Positions 1-7,388 of a stretch of DNA of 64,000 nucleotides are shown piece by piece. Every line of letters starts with the position of its first letter. Position 1 is the first letter of the stretch. The notes beneath the pieces were generated by a model. That model had not been told where the DNA came from, ran no database searches, and saw nothing but the letters and a program-made list of their open reading frames with translations. The stretch lies in NCBI RefSeq assembly GCF_000721495.1, contig NZ_JOHY01000047.1:1-64000 (forward strand), given 5' to 3'. The position numbers and the translations under genes are program-made. Source of the DNA: Streptomyces sp. NRRL F-5123. Its GTDB lineage: Bacteria > Actinomycetota > Actinomycetes > Streptomycetales > Streptomycetaceae.

Positions 1-241
1 GCCCACTACGAGGCCGATCCGGCGCCTTGCGACGCACCGCACCGGACGCCGCAAGCTACCGGCAAACCCTCCCGGTCACAGCACCAGCCGGGGCCCCGGG
101 CTCGGCGGGCCCGGGGCGCCTGGGCCGGACGGGTGGCCGCGGGCGTGTTGCCCGGCGTAATAGCCTGGAAGCCCACCGGGCTGTTACGCGGCCCGGCGGC
201 ACCCGCCGAGGACCGAGGACCGAGGGACCAAGAGGACCACC
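1..241. other. Left-edge non-coding stretch with hairpin
   Basis: I see no convincing gene here. A GC-rich inverted repeat (9-bp arms at 93-101 and 109-117 around a 7-base loop) could be the terminator of a gene lying left of the window. The bases just before 242 include purine-rich GAGGACCGAGG-type sequence that could serve as leader and ribosome binding site for the next gene. No start codon with coding-like composition reads out of the left edge. Confidence 0.4.
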
Positions 242-874
242 GTGGATCTGGCCTACTACGCGGACCTGGCCGTGCGCCTGGTCAACACCGAGCAGCCGCT
301 GCGCGGCGAGGACGCGCTCACCTCGGTCGACGCCGTACGGGACCTGCTCGGGCCCGGCACCCACGCCGCCTCCCGGGCGGTGGAGGCCGACGTGGCGCGG
401 CTGCGTACCGTTCGCACCCGGCTGCGCGGCGTGTTCGAGGCCGCCGACGAGGGGGACGAGGTCCGGGCCGTCGACCTGCTCAACGCGCTGATGCTGGAAT
501 TCCCGGTCAGCCCGCAGATCTCCGGCCACGACACGCTCGACGACGAGACCGGCCGACCCGACTGGCACATGCACCTCGCCGACCAGGCCGTCAACGCCAC
601 CGCGGGCTACTCGGCGACCGCGTGCATGGGCCTGGCCTTCCAGCTCACCACGCTGGGCGTGGACCGGCTGGGCGTCTGCGAGGCGGCGCCCTGCCGCAAC
701 GCCTATGTCGACACATCGACGAACCGGTCCCGCCGCTACTGCTCCGACCGCTGCGCCACCCGGGCCAACGTCGCCGCCTACCGTGCGCGCAAGCGCCTGG
801 AGAGCGAGCGGTCGGGACGCAGCGGCCGCACGCACGACGCGGCCCAGGAGGCCACCCCCGCGACAGACCGCTGA
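242..874 (+). CDS. CGNR zinc finger (ABATE) domain protein
   Basis: A 210-residue protein from a GTG start. The N-terminal 150 residues are mostly helical and match the ABATE-type domain that precedes CGNR fingers (for example LVNTE near residue 14). The C-terminus carries the CGNR finger: CEAAPCRNAYVD, then a basic segment RSRRYCSDRC followed by ATRANVAAYRARKR. The four Cys of the C-x4-C...C-x3-C pattern are the likely zinc ligands and the basic tail is typical of nucleic-acid binding. Members are presumed stress-linked transcription regulators; the function of this one is unproven. Its last 97 bases run antisense to the 3' end of sodX, so the two genes converge and overlap. Confidence 0.85.
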   Translation: MDLAYYADLAVRLVNTEQPLRGEDALTSVDAVRDLLGPGTHAASRAVEADVARLRTVRTRLRGVFEAADEGDEVRAVDLLNALMLEFPVSPQISGHDTLDDETGRPDWHMHLADQAVNATAGYSATACMGLAFQLTTLGVDRLGVCEAAPCRNAYVDTSTNRSRRYCSDRCATRANVAAYRARKRLESERSGRSGRTHDAAQEATPATDR

Positions 875-1203
875 AGCTCGCGCGGCGGCCGGAACCGCCC
901 GCGGGCCCGCGCCGTCACCAGGTCGTCCGGCACCACGCCGAACTCCCGGCTGTCGTTCTCCACGAAGGTGTTGTCGCCGCGTACCCACCAGCCGCCCTCG
1001 CGCCGCTCCACGGCCCGCTTCACGATCAGCAGATCCTGCTGCAGCGGATGCCGCATGATCACGACGTCGCCCTCGCGTACCAGCTCGGCGCCGCTGCTGA
1101 TCTTCTGCACCAGCAGCCAGTCGCCGTTCAGCAGCGTGGGCGCCATCGACGGACCCGTGACCTCGACCAGCTGCCACGACAGCCTGGCCCCCTGCTCCCG
1201 CAT
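778..1203 (-). CDS. sodX: Nickel-type superoxide dismutase maturation protease
   Basis: A 141-residue S26-family peptidase. The catalytic Ser lies in VTGPSMAPTL (Ser near residue 19) and the Lys in LIVKRAVERR (near residue 62), followed by the box RGDNTFVENDSREFG. SodX proteins remove the short N-terminal propeptide of SodN so that its new N-terminal His can bind nickel. It is divergent from sodN across a 138-bp shared promoter region, the arrangement known in other Streptomyces. The last 30 residues are basic, poorly conserved in appearance, and encoded antisense to the end of the CGNR gene. Unlike typical leader peptidases it has no obvious N-terminal membrane anchor. Identification is firm because of its partner gene. 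Confidence 0.9.
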   Translation of the reverse strand: MREQGARLSWQLVEVTGPSMAPTLLNGDWLLVQKISSGAELVREGDVVIMRHPLQQDLLIVKRAVERREGGWWVRGDNTFVENDSREFGVVPDDLVTARARGRFRPPRELQRSVAGVASWAASCVRPLRPDRSLSRRLRAR

Positions 1204-1341
1204 TACCGCCTCCCGGCTCGTTCCTCCACCAGCCCCAGGGTGACACCAGACTTTTGGCCTAAGCCACCTGGGGCACCCGAGAAAACGACTCCTCCAGGGA
1301 GTAATGTCCCACCTGAAAGACGATCACGAGGAAGGACAGCC
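1204..1341. promoter_or_regulatory. Divergent sodX/sodN promoter region
   Basis: A 138-bp spacer between the two divergent starts. A ribosome binding site (GAGGAAGG, about 1331-1337) sits before sodN. A TAATGT hexamer near 1301 is the best -10 candidate for sodN, but its -35 partner is poor. An imperfect dyad with CCCCAGG and CCTGGGG arms at about 1231-1276 could be an operator. Nickel control of sodN is known in Streptomyces; which sequence mediates it here is not decided by inspection. Confidence 0.4.
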
Positions 1342-1737
1342 ATGTTCACTCGCCTGTTCGCGCCCAAGGTGAAGGTAAGCGCACACTGCGACCTCCCCTG
1401 CGGCGTGTACGACCCGGCCCAGGCCCGCATCGAGGCCGAGTCCGTCAAGGCGGTCCAGGAGAAGTACCAGGCCAACGAGGACGCGGACTTCCGTACGCGC
1501 GCCGTCGTCATCAAGGAGCAGCGCGCGGAGCTGGCCAAGCACCACGTCTCGGTGCTCTGGAGCGACTACTTCAAGGCCCCGCACTTCGAGAAGTACCCCC
1601 AGCTGCACCAGCTGGTGAACGACACCCTCAAGGCCCTCAGTGCCGCCAAGGCCTCCAACGACCCGGCCACCGGGCAGAAGGCCCTGGACCTGATCGCCGA
1701 GATCGACAAGATCTTCTGGGAGACCAAGAAGGCCTGA
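1342..1737 (+). CDS. sodN: Nickel superoxide dismutase precursor
   Basis: A 131-residue protein that is closely similar to Streptomyces SodN. It converts superoxide to oxygen and hydrogen peroxide using a nickel ion bound in an N-terminal hook. The 14-residue propeptide MFTRLFAPKVKVSA precedes the mature N-terminus HCDLPCGVYDP; His1, Cys2 and Cys6 of the mature protein are the nickel ligands and all are present. The rest is the conserved four-helix bundle ending in FWETKKA. The enzyme is cytoplasmic and forms a hexamer in studied species. The ATG is fixed by the conserved propeptide and a strong ribosome binding site. In S. coelicolor the sodN 3' UTR yields a small RNA that represses sodF; the 3' region here is a candidate for the same. 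Confidence 0.97.
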   Translation: MFTRLFAPKVKVSAHCDLPCGVYDPAQARIEAESVKAVQEKYQANEDADFRTRAVVIKEQRAELAKHHVSVLWSDYFKAPHFEKYPQLHQLVNDTLKALSAAKASNDPATGQKALDLIAEIDKIFWETKKA

Positions 1738-1844
1738 CGCCTCGCGCCTCCCGGCAGCGGCCCGCGCGTGTGGGCTCCGTCGCTTTCTCACCCGTCGTAC
1801 CGCCTTCCGGCCGGTGCGGCGGGTGAGTGGGTTAGCGTGCGGGG

Positions 1845-2810
1845 ATGTTTGCTGTGTATGCCGCGCGCATCGACAAGGAGCAGCCGCTCTCCGGGCTGGA
1901 GTCGGGCGAGAGGCCCGAGCCGGCGGAGCGCGGGGGGTGGACGACCGTACGGGTCAGGGCCGCGTCGCTCAACCACCACGACCTGTGGTCGCTGCGGGGG
2001 GTGGGGCTGGCCGAGGAGAGCCTGCCGATGATCCTCGGCTGCGACGCCGCCGGGATCGACGAGGACGGCAACGAGGTCGTCGTCCACTCCGTCATCGGCC
2101 AGACCGGGCACGGGGTCGGACCGCGCGAGCGGCGCTCGCTGCTGACGGAGAAATACCAGGGCACCTTCGCCGAGCTGGTGAGCGTGCCCGCGTGGAACGT
2201 GTTGCCCAAGCCCGCCGGGCTGAGCTTCGAGGAAGCGGCGTGCCTGCCCACCGCGTGGCTGACGGCCTACCGGATGCTCTTCACCAACGCCGGGGTGCGC
2301 CCCGGGGACGCCGTCCTCGTGCAGGGCGCGGGGGGCGGGGTGGCCACGGCCGCGATCGTGCTCGCGCGTGCCGCAGGCTTGAGAGTCTACGCAACGAGCC
2401 GTGACGCGGGGAAGAGGCAGCGGGCGCTGGAGCTGGGGGCGCACGCCGCCGTGGAGCCCGGCACGCGGCTGCCGGAGCGGGTGGACGCCGTCATCGAGAC
2501 GGTGGGCGCCGCCACCTGGTCGCACTCCGTCACATCACTGCGCCCCGGCGGCACCCTGGTCATCTCCGGCGCCACCAGCGGGCCCAACCCGCCCGCCGCG
2601 GAGCTGAACCGCATCTTCTTCCTGGAGCTGAAGGTCGTCGGTTCGACCATGGGCTCCAAGGACGAGCTGGCGGACCTGCTCAGCTTCTGCGCGCTCACCG
2701 GCGTGCGCCCCGTCGTCGACAGCGTGCTGCCGATGGACCGGGCGCGCGAGGGCTTCGAGCGGCTGGAGAGCGGCGACGTCTTCGGGAAGATCGTGCTCAC
2801 CAACCGCTGA
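1845..2810 (+). CDS. Zinc-binding dehydrogenase / quinone oxidoreductase (MDR family)
   Basis: A 321-residue medium-chain dehydrogenase/reductase. The N-terminal GroES-like domain contains SLNHHDLWSLRG and LGCDAAG; the Rossmann domain has a glycine motif VLVQGAGGGVATAA near residue 155, followed by YATSRD at the point that usually sets NADP(H) preference. The catalytic and structural zinc ligands of true alcohol dehydrogenases are largely missing: the usual GHE is absent and the structural four-Cys lobe is replaced by a short loop. It is therefore more likely a zinc-independent quinone or enone reductase. It stands alone between sodN and the convergent PadR operon, with an ATG preceded by a weak ribosome binding site. 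The substrate cannot be told. Confidence 0.85.
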   Translation: MFAVYAARIDKEQPLSGLESGERPEPAERGGWTTVRVRAASLNHHDLWSLRGVGLAEESLPMILGCDAAGIDEDGNEVVVHSVIGQTGHGVGPRERRSLLTEKYQGTFAELVSVPAWNVLPKPAGLSFEEAACLPTAWLTAYRMLFTNAGVRPGDAVLVQGAGGGVATAAIVLARAAGLRVYATSRDAGKRQRALELGAHAAVEPGTRLPERVDAVIETVGAATWSHSVTSLRPGGTLVISGATSGPNPPAAELNRIFFLELKVVGSTMGSKDELADLLSFCALTGVRPVVDSVLPMDRAREGFERLESGDVFGKIVLTNR

Positions 2811-2828
2811 CGCCCGCCCGGCGGACCC

Positions 2829-3821
2829 TCAGGGCTGCGTCCCGCCGCCGTGCAGCGTCGCCGCGATACGGGCCGCCGCCGCCTTCAGGTGGCGGCGGAC
2901 CTCGCGCAGCTGCGGGTCCGTCACCCCGCGGTCGCGGGCGGTGTCGCGCACGTCGTCGCGGAAGCGGTCGAGCAGCCGCTCCAGGTCGCGCACCGGGTTG
3001 TCGGACACGGGCGCGTCGTCGTCCCCGGTGCCGGTGTCCCCGGTGGCGGTGTCCTCGGTCGCGGTGTCCTCCGCGGCGGACCGGTACGGCGGCGCCCACG
3101 GCGTCTTCGGGACGTCCGTCGGGCCGGCGCCCGTACCCGCACCCGGGATGCCGAACCGGCCCAGCTCGCGGCTCAGTTCGGCCAGGCCCTCGCGCAGGCC
3201 CGACTGCCAGTCGCCGGTGCGGGTGTGCTCCTGGACCTGGCTCTGCACCTGGTGCGCGATGCGCTGGAACTCGTCGCGCGCGCTGTCCACCGCGTCCCGC
3301 GCGGCCTTGGCCTGCTTGCGCGCCGCCCGTGCCTCCTCCTTGGCCCGGCGGCTCTCCTCGCGTGCCTGCTTGGCCTGCTCCTTCCACTCCCTGGTCGCCT
3401 CGCGGTACGGATACCCCGCGTCCCCGGGCTTGGCTCTGGCCTCCTGGGCGGCGGCCCGCACCTCCCGGCGCAGGTCGCCCGCCGCGCCGCGGACGTCCTC
3501 GCGGATCTCGGCGGCCAGCGTGGAGACCGACGCGCGGATCTCCGCCTCCAGGCCGGCGATCTCGTCGGCCCGCGCGGCAAGCTCCGCCCGGCCCTCGTCG
3601 GTGAGGGCGTAGACCTTGCGGCCGCCCTCGGTGGAGTGCGTGACCAGGCCCTCCTTCTCCAGCTTGGCCAGCCGCGGGTAGACCGTGCCGGCCGAAGGCG
3701 CGTACAGGCCGTGGAAGCGCTCCTCCAGCAGCCGGATGACCTCGTAGCCGTGCCGCGGCGACTCGTCGAGGAGCTTGAGCAGGTACAGCCGCAGCCGGCC
3801 GTGGGCGAAGACGGGCGCCAT
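2829..3821 (-). CDS. PadR-family transcriptional regulator with long coiled-coil tail
   Basis: A 330-residue protein. Residues 1-80 are a PadR winged helix (LRLYLLKLLDESPRHGYEVI, then APSAGTVYPRLAKLEKEGLV and a wing with GGRKVYALT). After it comes an unusually long charged region rich in Ala, Glu, Arg and Lys that should form coiled coil to about residue 200, then an acidic linker of repeated ATEDTATGDTGTGD type, and a basic C-terminal helix. The ATG at 3821 is chosen because it begins the conserved PadR fold and lies 5 bases after the stop of the DUF4097 gene, so the two form an operon. The large dyad upstream of DUF4097 is the likely operator for autoregulation. Confidence 0.9.
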   Translation of the reverse strand: MAPVFAHGRLRLYLLKLLDESPRHGYEVIRLLEERFHGLYAPSAGTVYPRLAKLEKEGLVTHSTEGGRKVYALTDEGRAELAARADEIAGLEAEIRASVSTLAAEIREDVRGAAGDLRREVRAAAQEARAKPGDAGYPYREATREWKEQAKQAREESRRAKEEARAARKQAKAARDAVDSARDEFQRIAHQVQSQVQEHTRTGDWQSGLREGLAELSRELGRFGIPGAGTGAGPTDVPKTPWAPPYRSAAEDTATEDTATGDTGTGDDDAPVSDNPVRDLERLLDRFRDDVRDTARDRGVTDPQLREVRRHLKAAAARIAATLHGGGTQP

Positions 3822-3826
3822 GGTGA

Positions 3827-4663
3827 TCAGAGGTCCTTCCGGAACGAGGGCGCGTCCTCCACGGGCGGCCTGCGCAGCAGTGCGATGGCCCCCGAGACGG
3901 TGGTGGCGCGCAGCCGGGTGCCGCCGTCGCCGACCCGGCCGGTGATGCGTTTGGTGCCCCACATGCCGCTGACCTCCAGCTCGTCGAAGGCGCAGGAGAC
4001 CTTGCCGCTCGTGGTGTTCGCCTCGACGTCGGCGTCGCCGGGCTCGGGGATGCGGATGGCGATCTCGCCGGAGACCGTCGTGAGGTGGACGTCCGCGCCG
4101 GCCGCGGGGTCGAGGTCCAGCACCATGGAGCCGCTGACCGAGTCCGCGCGCACGCCGGGGCCGCTGCCCTCGACGACGGTGAGGTCACCGCTGACGGTGT
4201 TGACCCGCAGGTCGCCGGACAGCGACTGCGCCTCGACGTTGCCGGCCACGGTGTGGGCCTTCACCGGCCCCGTGAGGCCGACCAGGGTGGTGTCGCCGTT
4301 GACGCCCTGCACCACGGTGGAGCCGCTGATCCCGGAGATCACCGCGCCCGCGGTCACCACGCCGACCTCCACGGAGGTCTGCTGCGGCACCGCGAGCGAG
4401 ATCACCGCGCGCCGCCGCCAGCCGTGCCGGTCGCGCCACTTGAGGAAGCCCTTCCAGTTCAGGTCCTCGTACGCGACGGTCAGGGTGCGGCCCTGCTGCG
4501 TCACGACCAGCGGCGGTCCCACCAGCTCGGTGATCTCCATCCGGGCGGGGCCCTCGCCCGTGCCCACGACATTGACGGCGCCGCCGACGATGCGGACGCA
4601 GAGCGTGTCGAGGGCGCCCTCGAACTCGAACGTGCCGGGTTCGCTGACGGTGCGGTCGGTCAT
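3827..4663 (-). CDS. DUF4097 beta-strand repeat (adhesin-like) protein
   Basis: A 278-residue protein made mainly of short repeated beta-strand units such as VNTVSGDLTVVEGSG, ADSVSGSMVLDL and LTTVSGEIAIRI, the [T/S]VSG pattern of DUF4097 right-handed beta helices. There is no signal peptide or membrane segment, so it is predicted cytoplasmic. The family is frequently coupled to PadR or anti-sigma regulators and may act as a sensor scaffold; no enzymatic role is known. It is the first gene of the operon with padR. Its ATG has a good ribosome binding site (GAAGGAGG) and sits 18 bases downstream of a perfect 18-bp inverted repeat. Confidence 0.85.
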   Translation of the reverse strand: MTDRTVSEPGTFEFEGALDTLCVRIVGGAVNVVGTGEGPARMEITELVGPPLVVTQQGRTLTVAYEDLNWKGFLKWRDRHGWRRRAVISLAVPQQTSVEVGVVTAGAVISGISGSTVVQGVNGDTTLVGLTGPVKAHTVAGNVEAQSLSGDLRVNTVSGDLTVVEGSGPGVRADSVSGSMVLDLDPAAGADVHLTTVSGEIAIRIPEPGDADVEANTTSGKVSCAFDELEVSGMWGTKRITGRVGDGGTRLRATTVSGAIALLRRPPVEDAPSFRKDL

Positions 4664-4681
4664 CGTGCGCCTCCTTCTGGG

Positions 4682-4739
4682 CGAGCGGGACGCGATATAC
4701 CGCGTCTGCTGAGTTACACGATATATCGCGTCCCGCTCG
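4682..4739 (-). promoter_or_regulatory. Perfect 18-bp inverted repeat, putative PadR operator/promoter
   Basis: Arms cgagcgggacgcgatata (4682-4699) and its exact complement (4722-4739) flank a 22-bp spacer. Within the right arm and its edge, 4719-4728 (cgatatatcg) is itself a perfect palindrome, and the left side carries the related gcgatataccgc. The AT-rich TATATCG core in GC-rich DNA resembles known PadR-family sites. It lies directly upstream of the DUF4097-padR operon, so binding would block or overlap its promoter. Binding is inferred, not shown. Confidence 0.7.
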
Positions 4740-4833
4740 TGTCAAGAAGAGGCTCAGCCCCTGCGGGGCGGGCGGCGGCCCCGCAGGCTGCCTCGCGAGG
4801 CCGCCGCGGGACCTTCTCGCCGCTGTGGTCGGC

Positions 4834-4914
4834 CGCGCAGTTCCCCGCGCCCCTGAAAAACGAGTGCCCTCTGCGCGCAGGGTGAGCGTTTTCAGGGGCG
4901 CGGGGAACTGCGCG
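4834..4914. repeat. Dispersed palindromic repeat, inverted pair
   Basis: Two copies of a 28-29 base sequence (gcgcagttccccgcgcccct followed by gaaaaacg) face each other at 4834-4862 and 4887-4914, 24 bases apart, with one A difference. The same sequence recurs as an inverted pair at 50975-51118. It falls between the DUF4097 promoter and the 3' end of DUF6104. The hairpin could terminate transcription, but its recurrence in two separate intergenic regions points to a dispersed intergenic repeat family. Confidence 0.8.
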
Positions 4915-4981
4915 CTCAGCCCCCACGGCGGGAAGGTCGCGCGGGTCACCGCAAGGGGCACCCCGGAGCGCAACCGGCGGG

Positions 4982-5167
4982 CTAGGCGTCTGCGTCATCC
5001 TCGTCGTCGAGGCGCGCGAGCCATGTCGCGAGGCGTTCGACCGGGACCTCGAACTCCGGATTGAGGTCGACGAACTCGCGGAGGCGGTCGGCCAGCCATT
5101 CGAGCGTGACCTCCTCCTCTCCGCGCCGGTCGGCGAGTTCCTCGATGCCGCGGTCGGTGAAGTACAA
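4982..5167 (-). CDS. DUF6104 family small protein
   Basis: A 61-residue acidic protein of a family I recognise from Streptomyces (YFTDRGIEELADRRGEEEV, then LEWLADRLREFVDLNP and a tail WLARLDDEDDADA). Function unknown. I start it at the TTG at 5167 because the conserved family N-terminus is (M)YFTDRG; a GGAG lies about 7-10 bases upstream. Longer readings from 5251 add an N-terminus with no family resemblance. It is divergent from the conflict-island protease gene across 136 bp. Confidence 0.8.
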   Translation of the reverse strand: MYFTDRGIEELADRRGEEEVTLEWLADRLREFVDLNPEFEVPVERLATWLARLDDEDDADA

Positions 5168-5303
5168 GATCTGCTCCAGAACAGGGGTGGGACGGTAACA
5201 GGACGGGGAAGAACTGCGGAGGACGGGGACGGACAGGACCTGCAACCGCAAGGATAGGAGCAGCCCCGGAGGGGGACGCGAGCGACGGCGTGAGGGGGAC
5301 GGG

Positions 5304-7367
5304 GTGACACCGCACAGCGGCGATTCCGACCCATCCGACGACGCCGACCCGGCCGACTACCTCGTCCCGCTGGCCCGTAGGGCAACCGTCCGCATCCACG
5401 GCGCCGGGGCCGGGCACCCGCTCTACGGCAGCGGCTTCTTCGTGGCGCCCCAGTGGGTGCTGACCTGCGCGCATGTCGTGAGCCGCGCACCGGGGGAGCC
5501 GGCGGGCCCCGACGGCGCGCCGGAGGAAGCGGCGGCGGCCGGGGAGCCGGTGGAAGCCGCTGAGGCCAAGGTCACGGTCGGCTGGGGCGACCGGATGCTC
5601 GACGGCGTCGTGGAGTGGGCCGAGCCCGCCGTGTGGGAGGGCCGCGGCGCCTGGCCGGCGCCCGACCTGGCCCTGGTGCGGCTGCTGGACCCGGTGGACC
5701 ACCCGTGCGTGTACCTCAGCGAACGCACCCCGCGCACGTACCCCGCCAGCCTCGTCGCGTACCTCGGCTACACCGAGCTGACCGGCGACGTGGAGGCCTT
5801 CGACGGCCGCTGCACCGTCCGCGGCCAGCTCGGCAGCATGCTGCGGCTCGGCGACGACGAGATCCCGCACGGCGTGTCCGGCGGCCCGGTCCTGGACCTG
5901 GTGCGCGGCGAGGTCATCGGCGTCGTCAAGGCGCAGCGCACCGCGCACCAGGACGGCGGGCTCGCCGTCCCCGTCCAGCAGTTACGGCGGCTGCCCGGCG
6001 CCGAGCGGGGCCCGGCCGCCGACCGGCACCAGCGGGAACCGGCCGCCGACCTCTACCAGCGGGTGACGTCCGCGCACGACCTCTACCACGCCGACCGGCA
6101 CAACTCCGTCAACCGCAGCGTCGACACCTGGACGGACGTCCACAGCGAGATCGACGCGTGCGCGGGCCGGGCCCTCACCCCGGGGCTGCGCACCAAGCTG
6201 CTCGGCCTGCTCGCCCAGCTCCCGCCGCCGACCGACGCCGAGACCCTGCGCAAGATCGTCGAGGACTCCCGCGGCACCTCCTTCGAGGTCGACCTCGCCC
6301 CCCGCTCCTGGCGGGACGGCCTCGGCCTGCTCTACGAACTGCGCCGCGGCACCACCGAGATGAAGGCCGTGCTCCGCTACGCGGTGCTCGCCGCGACCGC
6401 CGACCGGCTCGGCGACCTCGACGACCCCGCCGAGCCCGCGGTGTGGGAATGGGCCGAGGGCCACGCCGGCGAGGCCGCCCTGGACCGGGTCTTCCGCTAC
6501 GCGCTCGGCGAGGAGCGGCGCGCGCGGGCGGGCTCCCGCGGCAGCACGGGCGTCGACCTCACGCCCGAGCAGTGGAACGGGCCCGAGGCGATCCTCCAGC
6601 TCTTCCCCGACGGCTGGGCACCGGGCCGCTTCGACTGGCGGGTCACCGTGATGCACCCGGAGGGGCGGGTGCAGGTCGTCGAGGAGGGCTTCCGCACCGA
6701 GCTGGCCGCGCTGCCCGGCGCCCTGCGCCAGCCGCTTCGCGAGGCCTTCCGCCGCTGCGACTCCGCCCGCGTCCTCGCCCCGCTGCAGCTCGCGGTGCCC
6801 GGCGACTTCATCCCGCTCGCCGCCGCGGACTGGCCGTTCGGCCCCGGCGGCGGCACGCTGACCCCCGATCGGCCGGTCGTGATCCGGCGCACCGACGTAC
6901 CCGCCGAGGACGACGAGCAGGCCGCCCGCCGGGCCGCCCGCTGGGGCGCGCTCGCCACCCAGCGGCCCCGCCCCGACGTGCTCGACTGCGACGAGGGCGT
7001 CCCCAGCGAGCTGCCCGACGAGGACGCGCTGCGCGCCCGCCCGAACGACACGCTGCCGGTGCTGTGCCGCAGCGCGGACACCGCGCACGACGCCCTCAAC
7101 CGCGTCTTCCTCAGCGGCTACGGCGTCGCGCTGTGGCGCCACGAGCCGGTGGGCGAGGACATGCTGTGCGCCGACTTCCACCGCGGGGTGGCCCACACGG
7201 TACGGGTCGCGCGCACCGCGGGCCGGCTGCCGGCCGCACTCGCCGACCTGCGGGCCAAGGTGGCGCGCAAGGTGCCGGAGAGCTACTGGGCGACCGGGCT
7301 GACCATGCTGTGCACGGATCCGACGCGCCCCCTGCCAGGGGCGGACGACCTATTGGAGGCACCGTGA
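5304..7367 (+). CDS. Trypsin-like protease fused to VMAP-C domain (vWA-MoxR-associated protein)
   Basis: A 687-residue protein. Residues 25-230 are a trypsin-like serine protease with a complete triad: His57 in LTCAHVV, Asp121 in PDLALVRL, Ser192 in HGVSGGPV. A helical middle section (about 265-350) could be an effector-associated adaptor domain, and the C-terminal 300 residues fit the VMAP-C domain. There is no signal peptide, so the protease is intracellular. VMAP, MoxR and vWA proteins define a ternary conflict system predicted from comparative genomics. The GTG follows GAGGGGGA. Codon 227 (5982-5984) is TTA, the only in-frame TTA I found in this window, so translation may depend on the bldA tRNA. 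It leads a likely operon with the next genes, 21 bases before moxR. Confidence 0.85.
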   Translation: MTPHSGDSDPSDDADPADYLVPLARRATVRIHGAGAGHPLYGSGFFVAPQWVLTCAHVVSRAPGEPAGPDGAPEEAAAAGEPVEAAEAKVTVGWGDRMLDGVVEWAEPAVWEGRGAWPAPDLALVRLLDPVDHPCVYLSERTPRTYPASLVAYLGYTELTGDVEAFDGRCTVRGQLGSMLRLGDDEIPHGVSGGPVLDLVRGEVIGVVKAQRTAHQDGGLAVPVQQLRRLPGAERGPAADRHQREPAADLYQRVTSAHDLYHADRHNSVNRSVDTWTDVHSEIDACAGRALTPGLRTKLLGLLAQLPPPTDAETLRKIVEDSRGTSFEVDLAPRSWRDGLGLLYELRRGTTEMKAVLRYAVLAATADRLGDLDDPAEPAVWEWAEGHAGEAALDRVFRYALGEERRARAGSRGSTGVDLTPEQWNGPEAILQLFPDGWAPGRFDWRVTVMHPEGRVQVVEEGFRTELAALPGALRQPLREAFRRCDSARVLAPLQLAVPGDFIPLAAADWPFGPGGGTLTPDRPVVIRRTDVPAEDDEQAARRAARWGALATQRPRPDVLDCDEGVPSELPDEDALRARPNDTLPVLCRSADTAHDALNRVFLSGYGVALWRHEPVGEDMLCADFHRGVAHTVRVARTAGRLPAALADLRAKVARKVPESYWATGLTMLCTDPTRPLPGADDLLEAP

Positions 7368-7388
7368 CGACGGAGGCGAGGTACCGCG

